From Thiopseudomonas denitrificans (GTDB taxonomy: Bacteria > Pseudomonadota > Gammaproteobacteria > Pseudomonadales > Pseudomonadaceae): DNA of 64,000 nucleotides. Shown here one piece after another: positions 9,966 through 18,803 of this stretch (its first letter is position 1; every line of letters starts with the position of its first letter). Position numbers and translations under genes: made by a program. A model generated the notes under the pieces. The model did no database searches. It was not told the origin of the DNA and worked only from the letters and a program-made list of their open reading frames with translations. The stretch is taken from contig NZ_LNJZ01000008.1 of NCBI RefSeq assembly GCF_002866065.1, positions 146,346 through 210,345 on the forward strand, read 5' to 3'.

Positions 9966-10970
9966 ATGGGACTTTTAATCGACGGCCAGTGGCACGACCA
10001 CTGGTATGACACCGAAAGCACCGGCGGCCGCTTCGAGCGCAAGGAAAGCCAGTACCGCAACTGGATCACGGCCGATGGCAGCGCCGGCCCCAGTGGTGAA
10101 GGCGGCTTTGCCGCCGAGAGCGGACGCTATCACCTCTATGTTTCCTATGCCTGTCCCTGGGCCCACCGCACCCTGATCATGCGTGCCTGGAAGGGTCTTG
10201 AGCAGCACATCAGCGTTTCCAGCGTGCACCCGCTGATGCTGGAAAACGGCTGGGAGCTGCGTACCGATTTCAACGCCGCCGATGGCGACCCACTGTACGG
10301 CCTGTCAATGCTGTATCAGCTGTACCAGAAGGCCGACCCCGCGTTTACCGGCCGCGTCACCGTACCCGTGCTCTGGGACAAGCAGCGCCAGACCATCGTC
10401 AGCAACGAGTCATCGGAAATCATCCGCATGCTCAACAGCGCCTTTGACGGCATCGGTGCCCGGGCTGGAGATTATTACCCCGAAGCCTTGCGCGAGGAAA
10501 TCGACAGGCTCAACGACATGATCTATCCGAGCCTCAACAACGGCGTTTACCGTGCCGGTTTTGCCACCAGCCAGCATGCCTATGACGAGGCCGTGCACGA
10601 GGTGTTCGACATGCTGGAGCAGCTCGAAGAGCGTCTGGCCGGCCACAGGTTCCTCACCGGCAATACCCTGACCGAAGCCGACCTGCGCCTGTGGACCACA
10701 TTGCTACGCTTCGATGCCGTATACGTGACCCACTTCAAGTGCGACCGCAAGCGCATCGCCGATTACCCCAACCTGAGCGGCCTGCTGCGTGACATCTACC
10801 AGCTGCCCGGCGTAGCAAGCACGGTGTACATGGATCACATCCGTCACCATTATTTCCGCAGCCACCCGACCATCAACCCCTACGGCATCATTTCCATTGG
10901 CCCGGAACAGGACTTCAGTGCGCCACACGGACGTGAGCAGCTCGGGCCGGTAGTCATCACCGGAGCCTGA
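9966..10970 (+). CDS. yqjG: Glutathionyl-hydroquinone reductase (Xi-class GST, YqjG/EcsA-like)
   Basis: A 334-residue Xi-class glutathione transferase that removes glutathione from glutathionyl-hydroquinones, recycling quinones. The catalytic cysteine lies in [22 protein letters not shown] near residue 61; Cys-Pro-Trp-Ala-His is diagnostic. An internal stretch [24 protein letters not shown] near 139 is the glutathione-binding region, and the C-terminal helical domain includes [12 protein letters not shown] and ends with the conserved [19 protein letters not shown]. Length matches E. coli YqjG (about 328). The ATG at 9966 follows TCAGGAGTATCAG. It is followed by a WrbA-like reductase, giving a small quinone-handling pair. 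Confidence 0.92.
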   Translation: MGLLIDGQWHDHWYDTESTGGRFERKESQYRNWITADGSAGPSGEGGFAAESGRYHLYVSYACPWAHRTLIMRAWKGLEQHISVSSVHPLMLENGWELRTDFNAADGDPLYGLSMLYQLYQKADPAFTGRVTVPVLWDKQRQTIVSNESSEIIRMLNSAFDGIGARAGDYYPEALREEIDRLNDMIYPSLNNGVYRAGFATSQHAYDEAVHEVFDMLEQLEERLAGHRFLTGNTLTEADLRLWTTLLRFDAVYVTHFKCDRKRIADYPNLSGLLRDIYQLPGVASTVYMDHIRHHYFRSHPTINPYGIISIGPEQDFSAPHGREQLGPVVITGA

Positions 10971-11050
10971 ACAGCAAGCGGTATCCGGGGCTGCCAGCAG
11001 GCCGCAAAGCTGGCCACTGCAGCCATCACCCAAGCAACAGGAGTCATGTC

Positions 11051-11644
11051 ATGAACAACGTCAAACTGACCATCGTTTACTACAGCACCTACGGCACCAA
11101 CTATGCCATGGCACAGACCGCCGCCGATGAGGCAACCGCCGCCGGTGCCGAGGTCCGTCTGCGCAAGGCACGGGAAACCGTGCCGGCCGAAATCGTCAAC
11201 TCGGTCGAGGCCTGGCGCAAGCACACCGAAGCCACAGCCCACATCCCCGAAGCCACTGCGGATGACCTGGAATGGGCCAACGCCTTCCTGTTCAGCGCAC
11301 CGACCCGCTTCGGCACCGTTGCCAGCCAGATGCGTGCCTTCATCGATACCCTGGGCGGTATCTGGCAAAAAGGCGGCCTGACCAACAAGGCGGTAAGCGC
11401 CATGACCAGCGCCCAGAATATCCATGGTGGCCAGGAATCCACCCTGGTCGGCTTCTACACCACCTTCATGCACTGGGGCTCGATCATTGTTACCCCCGGC
11501 TACGCCGACCCGGTGATCTTCGCCTCCGGCGGTAACCCCTATGGCGCCAGCATCACCATGGGTGGCCCCACTGAAGAAGAACTGGCCTCGGTCCGTTTCC
11601 AGGCCCGCCGCCTGGTCGAGTTTGCCGCCAAACTGGCCAGCTGA
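11051..11644 (+). CDS. wrbA: NAD(P)H:quinone oxidoreductase, WrbA-like flavodoxin fold
   Basis: A 197-residue flavoprotein that reduces quinones by two electrons, avoiding semiquinone radicals. The FMN loop is [20 protein letters not shown] near residue 9, followed by [17 protein letters not shown] near 81, [29 protein letters not shown] near 116, and a C-terminal [18 protein letters not shown]. All are typical of the WrbA family (about 200 residues). The ATG has CAGGAG seven bases upstream; an ATG five bases earlier is out of frame. It lies 80 bases after yqjG on the same strand, so the two are likely co-transcribed. The two enzymes act on related quinone substrates. Confidence 0.92.
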   Translation: MNNVKLTIVYYSTYGTNYAMAQTAADEATAAGAEVRLRKARETVPAEIVNSVEAWRKHTEATAHIPEATADDLEWANAFLFSAPTRFGTVASQMRAFIDTLGGIWQKGGLTNKAVSAMTSAQNIHGGQESTLVGFYTTFMHWGSIIVTPGYADPVIFASGGNPYGASITMGGPTEEELASVRFQARRLVEFAAKLAS

Positions 11645-11660
11645 TTGCACTGAGCTCATG

Positions 11661-11768
11661 GCATCAGTGGTGTGCAGGTGGAGCAGGGCTTTGTCGCCAT
11701 GGATGGCGACAGGGAGCTTACATGGACGTACTTGCAGCGACCCTGCGGAACCTGTACACCGCTGATGC
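11661..11768. repeat. Folded 108-base intergenic element (REP-like or cruciform)
   Basis: The outer arms GCATCAGTGGTGTGCAGG (11661-11678) and CCTGTACACCGCTGATGC (11751-11768) are complementary at 16 of 18 positions. Inside are a second stem, GCAGGG (11683-11688) with CCCTGC (11741-11746), and a perfect hairpin, GTCGCCA-TGGA-TGGCGAC (11693-11710). The element fills the gap between convergent wrbA and the SDR gene. No protein is encoded. It may act as a bidirectional terminator or be one copy of a dispersed repeat. Confidence 0.65.
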
Positions 11769-11802
11769 AAACACAAGCCCTGCGTACAAACTCATCTCAC
11801 CC

Positions 11803-12642
11803 TTAAATCATCCCTGAATAACCATCCCTGTACCCCGCATAACGTGGTGCCCAGCCAGTGCTGCGCGCCAGCCGGTTGCTGCAGCGCTTGCTGCTGCCGG
11901 CCGGATTGAGCAGCAACTGCGGATCACCGGACACATCCATCTGCTGCTGTAGCCAGCGCACCACTTCATCCTGCTCCACCGGCTCGTCATCCACCCCGAC
12001 ATACACCGGTGCCAGCGGCGTGCCGGCAGCATCCAGCTGCAGCAGATGCGCCAGCAGTCCGGCAGCATCCGCCTCGTGAATGCGGTTGGTAAAACGATTC
12101 AGATTACCGCCAGCGTGATAGCCCTGTCGCACCCGCTCCAGAAAGCCGCGCCTTGCTCCGCCATAGATGCCGGCCAGCCGCACCAGGGTTACCGGCACAC
12201 CGGAATCGACCAGCAACTGCTCGGCCTCCAGCATCACCTGCCCGGACCAGCGCTCAGGCTCGGTAACAGACTGTTCATCTACCCACTGGCCATCCGACTG
12301 CCCGTACACCCCGACACTGGAGGCAAACAGGATGCGCTTTGGCCGCTGCCCGTGCTGCTGCAGCCAGGCCAGTACATTGCGTACCCCCTCCACATAGGCC
12401 TGTCGATAGGCCTCGACCGTGCGCGCAGCCGGCACCAGCGTGATCAGCACATAGTCCGGACATGCCTGTGGCCAGTCTCCCGGGCAGACCGGGCTGGTGA
12501 CGTCCGCCAGCACCTGCTGCAAGCCTTGCGGCAGGCTGCCTGCAGTGCGGCGCAGCGCCCAACCGTGCCACTGTGGCAACAATGCGGCCACCTGATGTGC
12601 CAGCGAGCCGGCACCCACATACAAAATACTGTTTCCGGCCAT
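11803..12642 (-). CDS. NAD(P)-binding SDR/epimerase-family protein (YeeZ-like)
   Basis: A 279-residue protein with a Rossmann dinucleotide fold: NSILYVGAGSLAHQVAALL at residues 4-22 is the nucleotide loop. FASSVGVYGQSDGQWVDEQS near 107 carries the SDR serine and Tyr, although the Lys of YxxxK is not obvious, as in YeeZ-type extended SDRs. LVRLAGIYGGARRGFLERVRQG near 157 is typical of the epimerase/YeeZ group. Substrate unknown. The ATG at 12642 follows AGGGGGCCCA. It is divergent from oxyR with 86 bases between them, so the two could share regulation, but no clear OxyR site was identified. Confidence 0.8.
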   Translation of the reverse strand: MAGNSILYVGAGSLAHQVAALLPQWHGWALRRTAGSLPQGLQQVLADVTSPVCPGDWPQACPDYVLITLVPAARTVEAYRQAYVEGVRNVLAWLQQHGQRPKRILFASSVGVYGQSDGQWVDEQSVTEPERWSGQVMLEAEQLLVDSGVPVTLVRLAGIYGGARRGFLERVRQGYHAGGNLNRFTNRIHEADAAGLLAHLLQLDAAGTPLAPVYVGVDDEPVEQDEVVRWLQQQMDVSGDPQLLLNPAGSSKRCSNRLARSTGWAPRYAGYRDGYSGMI

Positions 12643-12728
12643 TGGGCCCCCTGTTGTTCCGCTGTTGATTTCAGGTATGCTTCGTTCAAAGAAAACTATA
12701 CCTTATGCTTTTTCCATGGAATTCTACT

Positions 12729-13649
12729 ATGACTCTCACCGAGCTGCGCTACATTGTGACCCTGGCCCAGGAGCAGCACTTCGGCCGCGCCGCCGAGCGT
12801 TGCCATGTGAGCCAGCCCACCCTGTCAGTCGGTGTTAAAAAACTGGAAGAAGAGCTCGGCGTGCTGATCTTCGAGCGCAGCAAGGGTGCCGTGCGTGTCA
12901 CCCCGGTGGGTGAAGGCATCGTCGCCCAGGCCAGGCGGGTGCTGGAGCAGACCCAGACCATCCGCGAGCTGGCCCAGGCCGGCAAGAACCAGCTGACCGC
13001 ACCGCTGCGTGTTGGCGCCATCTATACCGTCGGCCCCTATCTGTTCCCGCAACTGATCCCGCTGTTGCACCAGAGTGCACCGGAAATGCCGCTCTACATC
13101 GAGGAAAACTTCACCCACGTGCTGCGTGACAAGCTACGTAACGGCGAGCTGGACGTAATCATCATCGCCCTGCCGTTCGAGGAAGTGGATATCCTGACCA
13201 AACCGATGTATGACGAGCCCTTCTGCGTGCTGCTGCCGGCCCAGCACCACTGGACCGGCCAACAGTTCATCGACAGTACCATGCTCAATGACAAGAGTTT
13301 GCTGTTGCTGGGCGAAGGCCATTGCTTCCGTGACCAGGTACTGGAAGCCTGCCCTGCCAGCGGCGGCATCCAGGAAAGCCAGAACCGCTACACCACGGTC
13401 GAGGCCAGCTCGCTGGAAACCATCCGTCACATGGTCGCCTCCGGGCTGGGTGTCTCGGTCCTGCCCCAGTCCGCAGTCGACAGCCATCAATATACAGCGG
13501 GGGTCATTGAGGTACGTCCCTTTGCCAACCCCGCCCCCAGCCGCACGGTCGCCATCGCCTGGCGTGCGAGCTTCCCCCGCCCCAAGGCCATCGACGCCCT
13601 GGTCGAGGCCATTCGCCAGTGCCCGCTGGCACACGACAGCCTGGTGTAA
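12729..13649 (+). CDS. oxyR: OxyR hydrogen-peroxide-sensing LysR regulator
   Basis: A 306-residue LysR regulator that senses H2O2 through a reversible disulfide and activates antioxidant genes. The helix-turn-helix is at residues 1-50 (MTLTELRYIVTLAQEQHFGRA, SQPTLSVGVKKLEEELG). The redox pair is in GEGHCFRDQVLEACP: the cysteines fall at residues 199 and 208 by my count, the same positions as in E. coli OxyR. The start is the ATG at 12729; an upstream in-frame start at 12705 would add eight unconserved residues. recG follows after six bases, as in P. aeruginosa, so they probably share a transcript. Confidence 0.97.
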   Translation: MTLTELRYIVTLAQEQHFGRAAERCHVSQPTLSVGVKKLEEELGVLIFERSKGAVRVTPVGEGIVAQARRVLEQTQTIRELAQAGKNQLTAPLRVGAIYTVGPYLFPQLIPLLHQSAPEMPLYIEENFTHVLRDKLRNGELDVIIIALPFEEVDILTKPMYDEPFCVLLPAQHHWTGQQFIDSTMLNDKSLLLLGEGHCFRDQVLEACPASGGIQESQNRYTTVEASSLETIRHMVASGLGVSVLPQSAVDSHQYTAGVIEVRPFANPAPSRTVAIAWRASFPRPKAIDALVEAIRQCPLAHDSLV

Positions 13650-13655
13650 AGCGGC

Positions 13656-15731
13656 ATGGAACTGCTGGTCGACACACCCGTCACCTGCCTGAAGGGAGTT
13701 GGCGAGGCCATGGCGGAAAAGCTCGCCAGGGTGGGGCTGGAAAACCTGCAGGACGTGCTCTTTCACCTGCCCACGCGCTACCAGGATCGCACCCGGGTCA
13801 CGCCGATCGGGGCCCTGCGTCCGGGACAGGATGCCGTGGTGGTGGGCACCGTTGCCGCAGCGGATGTGGTCATGGGGCGTCGCCGCAGCCTGCTGGTACG
13901 CTTGCAGGATGGCACCGGCGCCCTCAGCCTGCGTTTCTATCATTTCAGCATGGCGCAAAAAACCGCACTGGCCCGTGGCACCCTGGTGCGCTGTTATGGC
14001 GAAGTGCGCCCCGGCGCCAGCGGCCTGGAAATTTACCATCCCGAGTACCGCGCCCAGAATGCCGACGAGCCGGTCGCTGTGGAAGAACGGCTGACTGCCA
14101 TCTATCCCGCCACCGAAGGCCTGACCCAGCAGCGCCTGCGCAGCCTGGTGCAGCAGGCGCTGGCTTACCTGTCACCGGCCAGCCTGCCCGAATGGCTACC
14201 GGAAAACCTGCGCCGGCACTACCGGCTGGGCCCGCTGGCCGACGCCGTGCGCTATCTGCACCAGCCACCGCCGGATGCCGACACCCTGCAGCTGCAGGAA
14301 GGTGAGCACTGGACCCAGCAACGACTGGCATTCGAAGAACTGCTGGCCCACCAGCTGTCCATGCAGCGCATGCGCGAACAGATGCAGGCACAAAAAGCTC
14401 CGCCACTGCCCGCCCCCCGCCACCTGCCCGGCAAGCTGCTGGCCGGACTCGGCTTTCAGCCTACCGGAGCACAGCGCCGGGTCGGCGCAGAGATCAGCTA
14501 CGACCTGCAGCAAAGCCTGCCCATGCTACGGCTGGTACAGGGTGATGTCGGTGCCGGCAAGACATTGGTCGCCGCCATCGCCGCGTTGCAGGCGATCGAG
14601 GCCGGCTACCAGGTGGCATTGATGGCACCGACCGAAATCCTCGCCGAGCAGCATTTTCTCAACTTCAGCAAATGGTTTGCGCCACTGGGCATTGAAGTGG
14701 CCTGGCTGGCCGGCAAGCTCAAGGGCAAGGCCCGCACGGCCGCACTGGAGCAGATCGCCGGCGGCACACCGATGGTGGTTGGCACCCACGCGCTGTTTCA
14801 GGCCGAAGTGCAATTTCACAACCTGGCACTGGCCATCATCGACGAGCAGCACCGCTTCGGCGTGCAGCAGCGGCTGGCCCTGCGCGAAAAGGGCATCAAT
14901 GGCCAGCTCAGTCCGCACCAGCTGATCATGACCGCCACCCCCATTCCGCGCACGCTGGCAATGAGCGCCTATGCCGACCTCGACACCTCCATCATCGACG
15001 AGCTGCCGCCGGGTCGTACTCCGGTGAATACCGTGGTCCTGCCCGACAGCCGCCGTGCCGACGTGGTGGAGCGGGTGCGCGCTGCCTGCCTGGAAGGACG
15101 TCAGGCCTACTGGGTCTGCACCCTGATCGAAGAGTCCGAGGAGCTGACCTGCCAGGCCGCACAAACCACCTTCGAGGAACTGCAACTGGCACTGGGCGAG
15201 CTGCGTGTCGGCCTGGTGCACGGCCGCATGAAGCCGGCAGAAAAAGCCGCCATCATGCAGCAATTCAAGGATGCCGAGCTACAGCTGCTGGTAGCCACCA
15301 CGGTGATCGAGGTCGGCGTGGATGTACCCAATGCCAGCCTGATGATCATCGAGAACCCCGAGCGTCTCGGGCTGGCCCAGCTGCACCAGCTGCGTGGCCG
15401 GGTCGGCCGCGGCAGTACCGCCAGCCATTGCGTGCTGCTGTATCACGCACCGCTGTCGCAGATCGGCCGCGAACGGCTGGCCATCATGCGTGACACCAGC
15501 GACGGCTTCATCATTGCGGAAAAAGACCTGGAGCTGCGTGGCCCCGGCGAAATGCTGGGCACCCGCCAGACCGGTCTGCTGCAGTTCAGGGTCGCCGACC
15601 TGATGCGCGACAACCACCTGTTACCGGCAGTACGCGACGCCGCCTTGCAATTGCTGCAGGAACACCCGCAACACGTCAGCCCCCTGCTCGACCGCTGGCT
15701 GCGCCATGGCCAGCAATATGCTCAGGTCTGA
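13656..15731 (+). CDS. recG: ATP-dependent DNA helicase RecG
   Basis: A 691-residue branch-migrating helicase that remodels stalled forks and recombination intermediates. An N-terminal wedge/OB domain occupies about residues 1-240 (TCLKGVGEAMAEKLARVG near 10, FHLPTRYQDRT near 36). Helicase motif I is LVQGDVGAGKTLVAAIAA near 293, the DEAH-like box is IIDEQHRFGVQQR near 395, TATPIPRTLAMSAY (motif III) is near 429, and motif VI is QLRGRVGRGSTASHCVLLY near 580. Motifs and length are complete. The ATG lies six bases after the oxyR stop. Confidence 0.97.
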   Translation: MELLVDTPVTCLKGVGEAMAEKLARVGLENLQDVLFHLPTRYQDRTRVTPIGALRPGQDAVVVGTVAAADVVMGRRRSLLVRLQDGTGALSLRFYHFSMAQKTALARGTLVRCYGEVRPGASGLEIYHPEYRAQNADEPVAVEERLTAIYPATEGLTQQRLRSLVQQALAYLSPASLPEWLPENLRRHYRLGPLADAVRYLHQPPPDADTLQLQEGEHWTQQRLAFEELLAHQLSMQRMREQMQAQKAPPLPAPRHLPGKLLAGLGFQPTGAQRRVGAEISYDLQQSLPMLRLVQGDVGAGKTLVAAIAALQAIEAGYQVALMAPTEILAEQHFLNFSKWFAPLGIEVAWLAGKLKGKARTAALEQIAGGTPMVVGTHALFQAEVQFHNLALAIIDEQHRFGVQQRLALREKGINGQLSPHQLIMTATPIPRTLAMSAYADLDTSIIDELPPGRTPVNTVVLPDSRRADVVERVRAACLEGRQAYWVCTLIEESEELTCQAAQTTFEELQLALGELRVGLVHGRMKPAEKAAIMQQFKDAELQLLVATTVIEVGVDVPNASLMIIENPERLGLAQLHQLRGRVGRGSTASHCVLLYHAPLSQIGRERLAIMRDTSDGFIIAEKDLELRGPGEMLGTRQTGLLQFRVADLMRDNHLLPAVRDAALQLLQEHPQHVSPLLDRWLRHGQQYAQV

Positions 15732-15826
15732 AAGCCGGCCGGCACCACCGCCCAGCACCCCGGTGCTTACAGCATCGCTGTTTTCGCGCTAAACTCGGGC
15801 CAGACAGCAGATCTTCAGGAGCATTC

Positions 15827-16717
15827 ATGCCCAGCACCGCCAACATTGCCAGCCTCACCGTACGCCGCATCGAGCAGCGCCTGGGCAAAACCCTGGAAAT
15901 CCCCCCCCTGTCATTGACCGCACAAAAAATACTGCAGCTGCGAACCTGCCCGGATGTCCATGTCGATCAACTGACGGCGATTGTCGAATCCGACCCGGCA
16001 CTGGCTGCACAGGTCATGAGCTGGGCAGCGTCCCCCCTGTATTCCGCCCCATACAAGATATGCTCCATCGAAGATGCAATTGTCCGCGCCCTGGGTTTTG
16101 AGCTGGTGATGAACCTGTCACTGGGCCTTGCCCTGGGGAAAAAATTCTCCCTGCCGCGTCACCTGCAGCAGGACAACATCAGCCACTGGAAACATGCCCT
16201 GTACACTGCCGCCCTGATCGAAGGACTGACCCGCCAGATGCCCCGTGACACCCGCCCCGAGCCGGGCCTGGCATATCTGGCCGGGCTGTTGCACAACTTC
16301 GGCTACCTGTTGCTGGCTTACCTGTTTCCGCCCCATTTCGCCCTGATCCAGCAGCACCTGCAGGCCAGCCCCGGCTGCAAGCCACAGGACATCGACCAAA
16401 GCATGCTCGGCATGACCCGCGATGACATCTGCGTCACCCTGTTGCACCTGTGGAACATGCCTGAAGAGCTCACCACCGCCATTGCCAGACAGCACCATCC
16501 GGACTACACCGGCCCGCATGCAACCTATGCCCTGCTGCTCCAGCTGGCCAACCTGTTACTGACCGCTCCGGACCGTGCTGCCGTGGATGAAAAACAGCTG
16601 GATCAGCTGTGCCGCCAGCTGCAACTGCAGCCGGCAGACAGCTGGCAGGCACTGGACAGGGTGATCGCGGCAGAGCAGGCCCTGCGCGCCCTGTCGGAAC
16701 AAATGGGCCACGCCTAG
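15827..16717 (+). CDS. HDOD-domain protein
   Basis: A 296-residue protein dominated by an HDOD domain, a degenerate HD-like fold common in bacterial signalling. Visible blocks are IPPLSLTAQKILQLRTCPDV near residue 26, IVESDPALAAQVMSWAASPLYS near 50, SIEDAIVRALGFELVMNLSLGLALGK near 75, and a poorly conserved HD-like motif with GLLHNFGYLLLAYLFPPHF near 152. Catalytic HD metal ligands are not complete, so it is probably a regulatory or protein-binding module. The same position after oxyR-recG is occupied by an HDOD gene in other Pseudomonas. The ATG follows CAGGAG. Exact function unknown. Confidence 0.85.
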   Translation: MPSTANIASLTVRRIEQRLGKTLEIPPLSLTAQKILQLRTCPDVHVDQLTAIVESDPALAAQVMSWAASPLYSAPYKICSIEDAIVRALGFELVMNLSLGLALGKKFSLPRHLQQDNISHWKHALYTAALIEGLTRQMPRDTRPEPGLAYLAGLLHNFGYLLLAYLFPPHFALIQQHLQASPGCKPQDIDQSMLGMTRDDICVTLLHLWNMPEELTTAIARQHHPDYTGPHATYALLLQLANLLLTAPDRAAVDEKQLDQLCRQLQLQPADSWQALDRVIAAEQALRALSEQMGHA

Positions 16718-16730
16718 GAAAACCCGCACC

Positions 16731-17096
16731 ATGTACCGCAAACTCCCCCTTCTCGCCTGCCTGACCAGCCTGTTATGGCCGTCACTGGTACTGGCCGAGG
16801 CCTGTATTATCCAGGCGCAATCCGAACGCATGGAAATCCGCCTCTGCCAGCAGAACCGCAGCATCCCGCCCAACCTGTTCCGGACAGGCTTCTGCAAGCC
16901 GCAACTGGCGGGCCAGAAGACCAGCGTCTCCTTCGTTGAACAGTGCCCGGCCGGTGCCTTTGGTGTATGCCGCAATGCGCAGGCCGGCGGCATGCCCTAT
17001 CAACAGGACATCCACTACTATGGCGTCGCCTCGGATGCACGCTATCTCAAGCCGGCGTGCGAACAACAGAGCAAGGGCGTCTGGATGAACCTGTGA
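16731..17096 (+). CDS. Small secreted cysteine-containing protein of unknown function
   Basis: A 121-residue protein with a clear N-terminal signal peptide (MYRKLPLLACLTSLLWPSLVLA, cleavage likely after residue 22). The mature part has seven cysteines (EACIIQ, RLCQQN, TGFCKPQ, VEQCPAG, GVCRNAQ, PACEQQ and nearby) and no domain I recognise. Exported, cysteine-rich and immediately upstream of dsbA, it is a plausible disulfide-bonded periplasmic protein, but this is inference. The start follows TAGGAAAACC, 13 bases after the HDOD gene, so it is probably in that operon. A hairpin terminator-like structure follows. Confidence 0.7.
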   Translation: MYRKLPLLACLTSLLWPSLVLAEACIIQAQSERMEIRLCQQNRSIPPNLFRTGFCKPQLAGQKTSVSFVEQCPAGAFGVCRNAQAGGMPYQQDIHYYGVASDARYLKPACEQQSKGVWMNL

Positions 17097-17098
17097 GC

Positions 17099-17120
17099 CG
17101 TGCCGGTTCATGACGGCACG
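17099..17120. terminator. Stem-loop after the small secreted protein
   Basis: CGTGCCG (17099-17105) and CGGCACG (17114-17120) form a perfect 7-bp stem with an 8-base loop, starting three bases after the stop codon. No T tract follows. It overlaps the proposed dsbA -35 element. Confidence 0.45.
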
Positions 17121-17138
17121 CCACAGATACCCTATAAT
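17110..17138 (+). promoter_or_regulatory. Candidate dsbA promoter
   Basis: A perfect TATAAT (17133-17138) lies 17 bases after ATGACG (17110-17115), which matches four of six positions of TTGACA. The start site would be near 17145, about 70 bases before dsbA. Confidence 0.55.
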
Positions 17139-17212
17139 GCCGGCCAACGAACATTCTGCCATCATCGCGGTCTATCACCGCATACTTACTGCCTTCCGCT
17201 TTTGGAGAAATC

Positions 17213-17842
17213 ATGCGCAAACTGCTTCTTACCGCCCTGCTCAGCCTCGGAGGCCTGGCCCTCAACACCGCCATGGCCAACAACCTGGTTGCCGGCCAGC
17301 ACTATGCCGTACTGGCCAATCCGGTCACCACTTCACAGGCCGACAAGATCGAAGTGGTCGAGCTGTTCTGGTATGGCTGCCCGCACTGTTACCAGCTGGA
17401 GCCGACCATCAGCAGCTGGAAAAAAGAGCTGCCGGAAGACGTCAATTTCGTAAAGATTCCCGCCATGTTTGGCGGCATCTGGAACCTGCATGGCCAGCTG
17501 TACTACAGCTTGCAGGCGCTCAAGGTGGACGACTCCGTACATGATGCCGTCTTTGAAGCCCTGCACGAGCGCAACCGCCGCCTGGCCTCGCTGCCGGAAA
17601 TCACCGCATTTGTCGGCGGGCTGGGCATCGACAAGGATGCCTTTGAAAAAGCCTGGAACTCCTTTGGTGTGAAAAGCCAGCTGGAAAAAGCCAAGAAGCT
17701 GGCCATTGCCTATCAGGTCAGCGGCGTGCCCGCCCTGGTGGTCAACGGCAAATACCGCTTTGACATCGGCATGGCCGGCGGCCTACGGGAGACCGCCCAG
17801 GTAGCCGACCTGCTGATTGAAAAGGAACGCGGCGCACGCTAA
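17213..17842 (+). CDS. dsbA: Thiol:disulfide interchange protein DsbA
   Basis: A periplasmic oxidase that introduces disulfide bonds into exported proteins. The 209-residue precursor has a signal peptide (MRKLLLTALLSLGGLALNTAMA, about 22 residues), the active site FWYGCPHCYQLEP with Cys-Pro-His-Cys near residue 56, and the cis-proline loop YQVSGVPALVVNGKYRF near 168. Length is normal. The ATG follows TTGGAGAAATC. An EEP-family hydrolase and a diguanylate cyclase follow on the same strand. Pili and periplasmic cytochromes encoded nearby are possible clients, though DsbA acts broadly. Confidence 0.96.
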   Translation: MRKLLLTALLSLGGLALNTAMANNLVAGQHYAVLANPVTTSQADKIEVVELFWYGCPHCYQLEPTISSWKKELPEDVNFVKIPAMFGGIWNLHGQLYYSLQALKVDDSVHDAVFEALHERNRRLASLPEITAFVGGLGIDKDAFEKAWNSFGVKSQLEKAKKLAIAYQVSGVPALVVNGKYRFDIGMAGGLRETAQVADLLIEKERGAR

Positions 17843-17949
17843 GCCCGGCGTGCGAAAGATGCCTGCTCCTGTTGCAGCCCGTACAAATTCTGGCTGCAGC
17901 AGGCATCAATACCGGTTCTTTCACGCCTGCGGGCGGGAGCTCATCCGTA

Positions 17950-18801
17950 ATGCTGATATCCCCCAGATCTGCAACCCGGCCGGTTCTTGAATGCAGTGCG
18001 CAACAGACCGCCCTGCCGGACGCATTGCGCCCGGCACAACCAGTGCAGCGCTTGCGCCTGCTCAGTTTCAATATCCAGGTCGGCATCAGTACCAGTGCCT
18101 ACCACCATTACCTGACCCGCTGCTGGAAGCATCTGTTGCCGCACCGCGAACGCCAGGCCAACTTGCAGAAAGTGGGCCACATGCTGGACAGCTTTGACCT
18201 GGTCGCCCTGCAGGAAGTCGATGGCGGCAGCCTACGCACCGGCCACGTCAACCAGGTCGAGCAGCTGGCCAGAATGTCCGGCTTTCCCTTCTGGTACCAG
18301 CAGCTCAACCGCAATCTGGCACCCTTTGCCCAGCACAGCAACGGTTTGCTCAGCCGCATCCCGCTGGGGCTGATCGAAGATCATCCGTTACCCGGACCCG
18401 CCGGTCGCGGCGCGATCCTGCTGCGCATCGGTGCAGGCCGTGATGCAGTCGCCATCGTCATGATGCACCTAGCGCTCGGTACCCGGGTACGCAACCTGCA
18501 ACTGGCCTATGTTCGCGAACTGCTGCAGGACTACCGCCACTACGTCCTGATGGGCGATCTCAACACCCACGTCGACGAGTTGCTGTACCGTTCTCCGCTA
18601 CGCACACTCGGCCTGCAGGCAACCCAGATGGGTGCAACCTTTCCCAGCTGGAACCCCCAGCGCTGCCTCGACCACATCCTGCTCAGCGAAGGGCTGCGGG
18701 CGGAACGTTCCATGGTGGTGGATCAGCCCATCTCCGATCATCTGCCGGTTGCCACCGAGCTGATTCTGCCATCCACCTTTTACCCCCGGCAGGTGCACTA
18801 A
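17950..18801 (+). CDS. Endonuclease/exonuclease/phosphatase (EEP) family protein
   Basis: A 283-residue EEP-superfamily metal-dependent hydrolase. The catalytic set is visible in order: LLSFNIQVG (Asn), DLVALQEVDGG (Glu), HSNGLLSRIP, VIVMMHLALGT (the usual His), HYVLMGDLNTH (Asp and Asn), RCLDHILLSEG and the final ISDHLPV (Asp-His). No signal peptide is obvious from the ATG at 17950, which has GGGAGC ten bases upstream; the frame is open upstream to 17872 without a better start. The substrate could be DNA or a phosphoester and cannot be told. Two bases separate it from the downstream diguanylate cyclase, so they are co-translated or at least co-transcribed. Confidence 0.82.
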   Translation: MLISPRSATRPVLECSAQQTALPDALRPAQPVQRLRLLSFNIQVGISTSAYHHYLTRCWKHLLPHRERQANLQKVGHMLDSFDLVALQEVDGGSLRTGHVNQVEQLARMSGFPFWYQQLNRNLAPFAQHSNGLLSRIPLGLIEDHPLPGPAGRGAILLRIGAGRDAVAIVMMHLALGTRVRNLQLAYVRELLQDYRHYVLMGDLNTHVDELLYRSPLRTLGLQATQMGATFPSWNPQRCLDHILLSEGLRAERSMVVDQPISDHLPVATELILPSTFYPRQVH

Positions 18802-18803
18802 GC

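Noticed and set aside
11661-11768. Integron attC site
   Set aside because: The arms and overall fold are suggestive, but the conserved R'' and R' core sequences (RYYYAAC / GTTRRRY) are not present.
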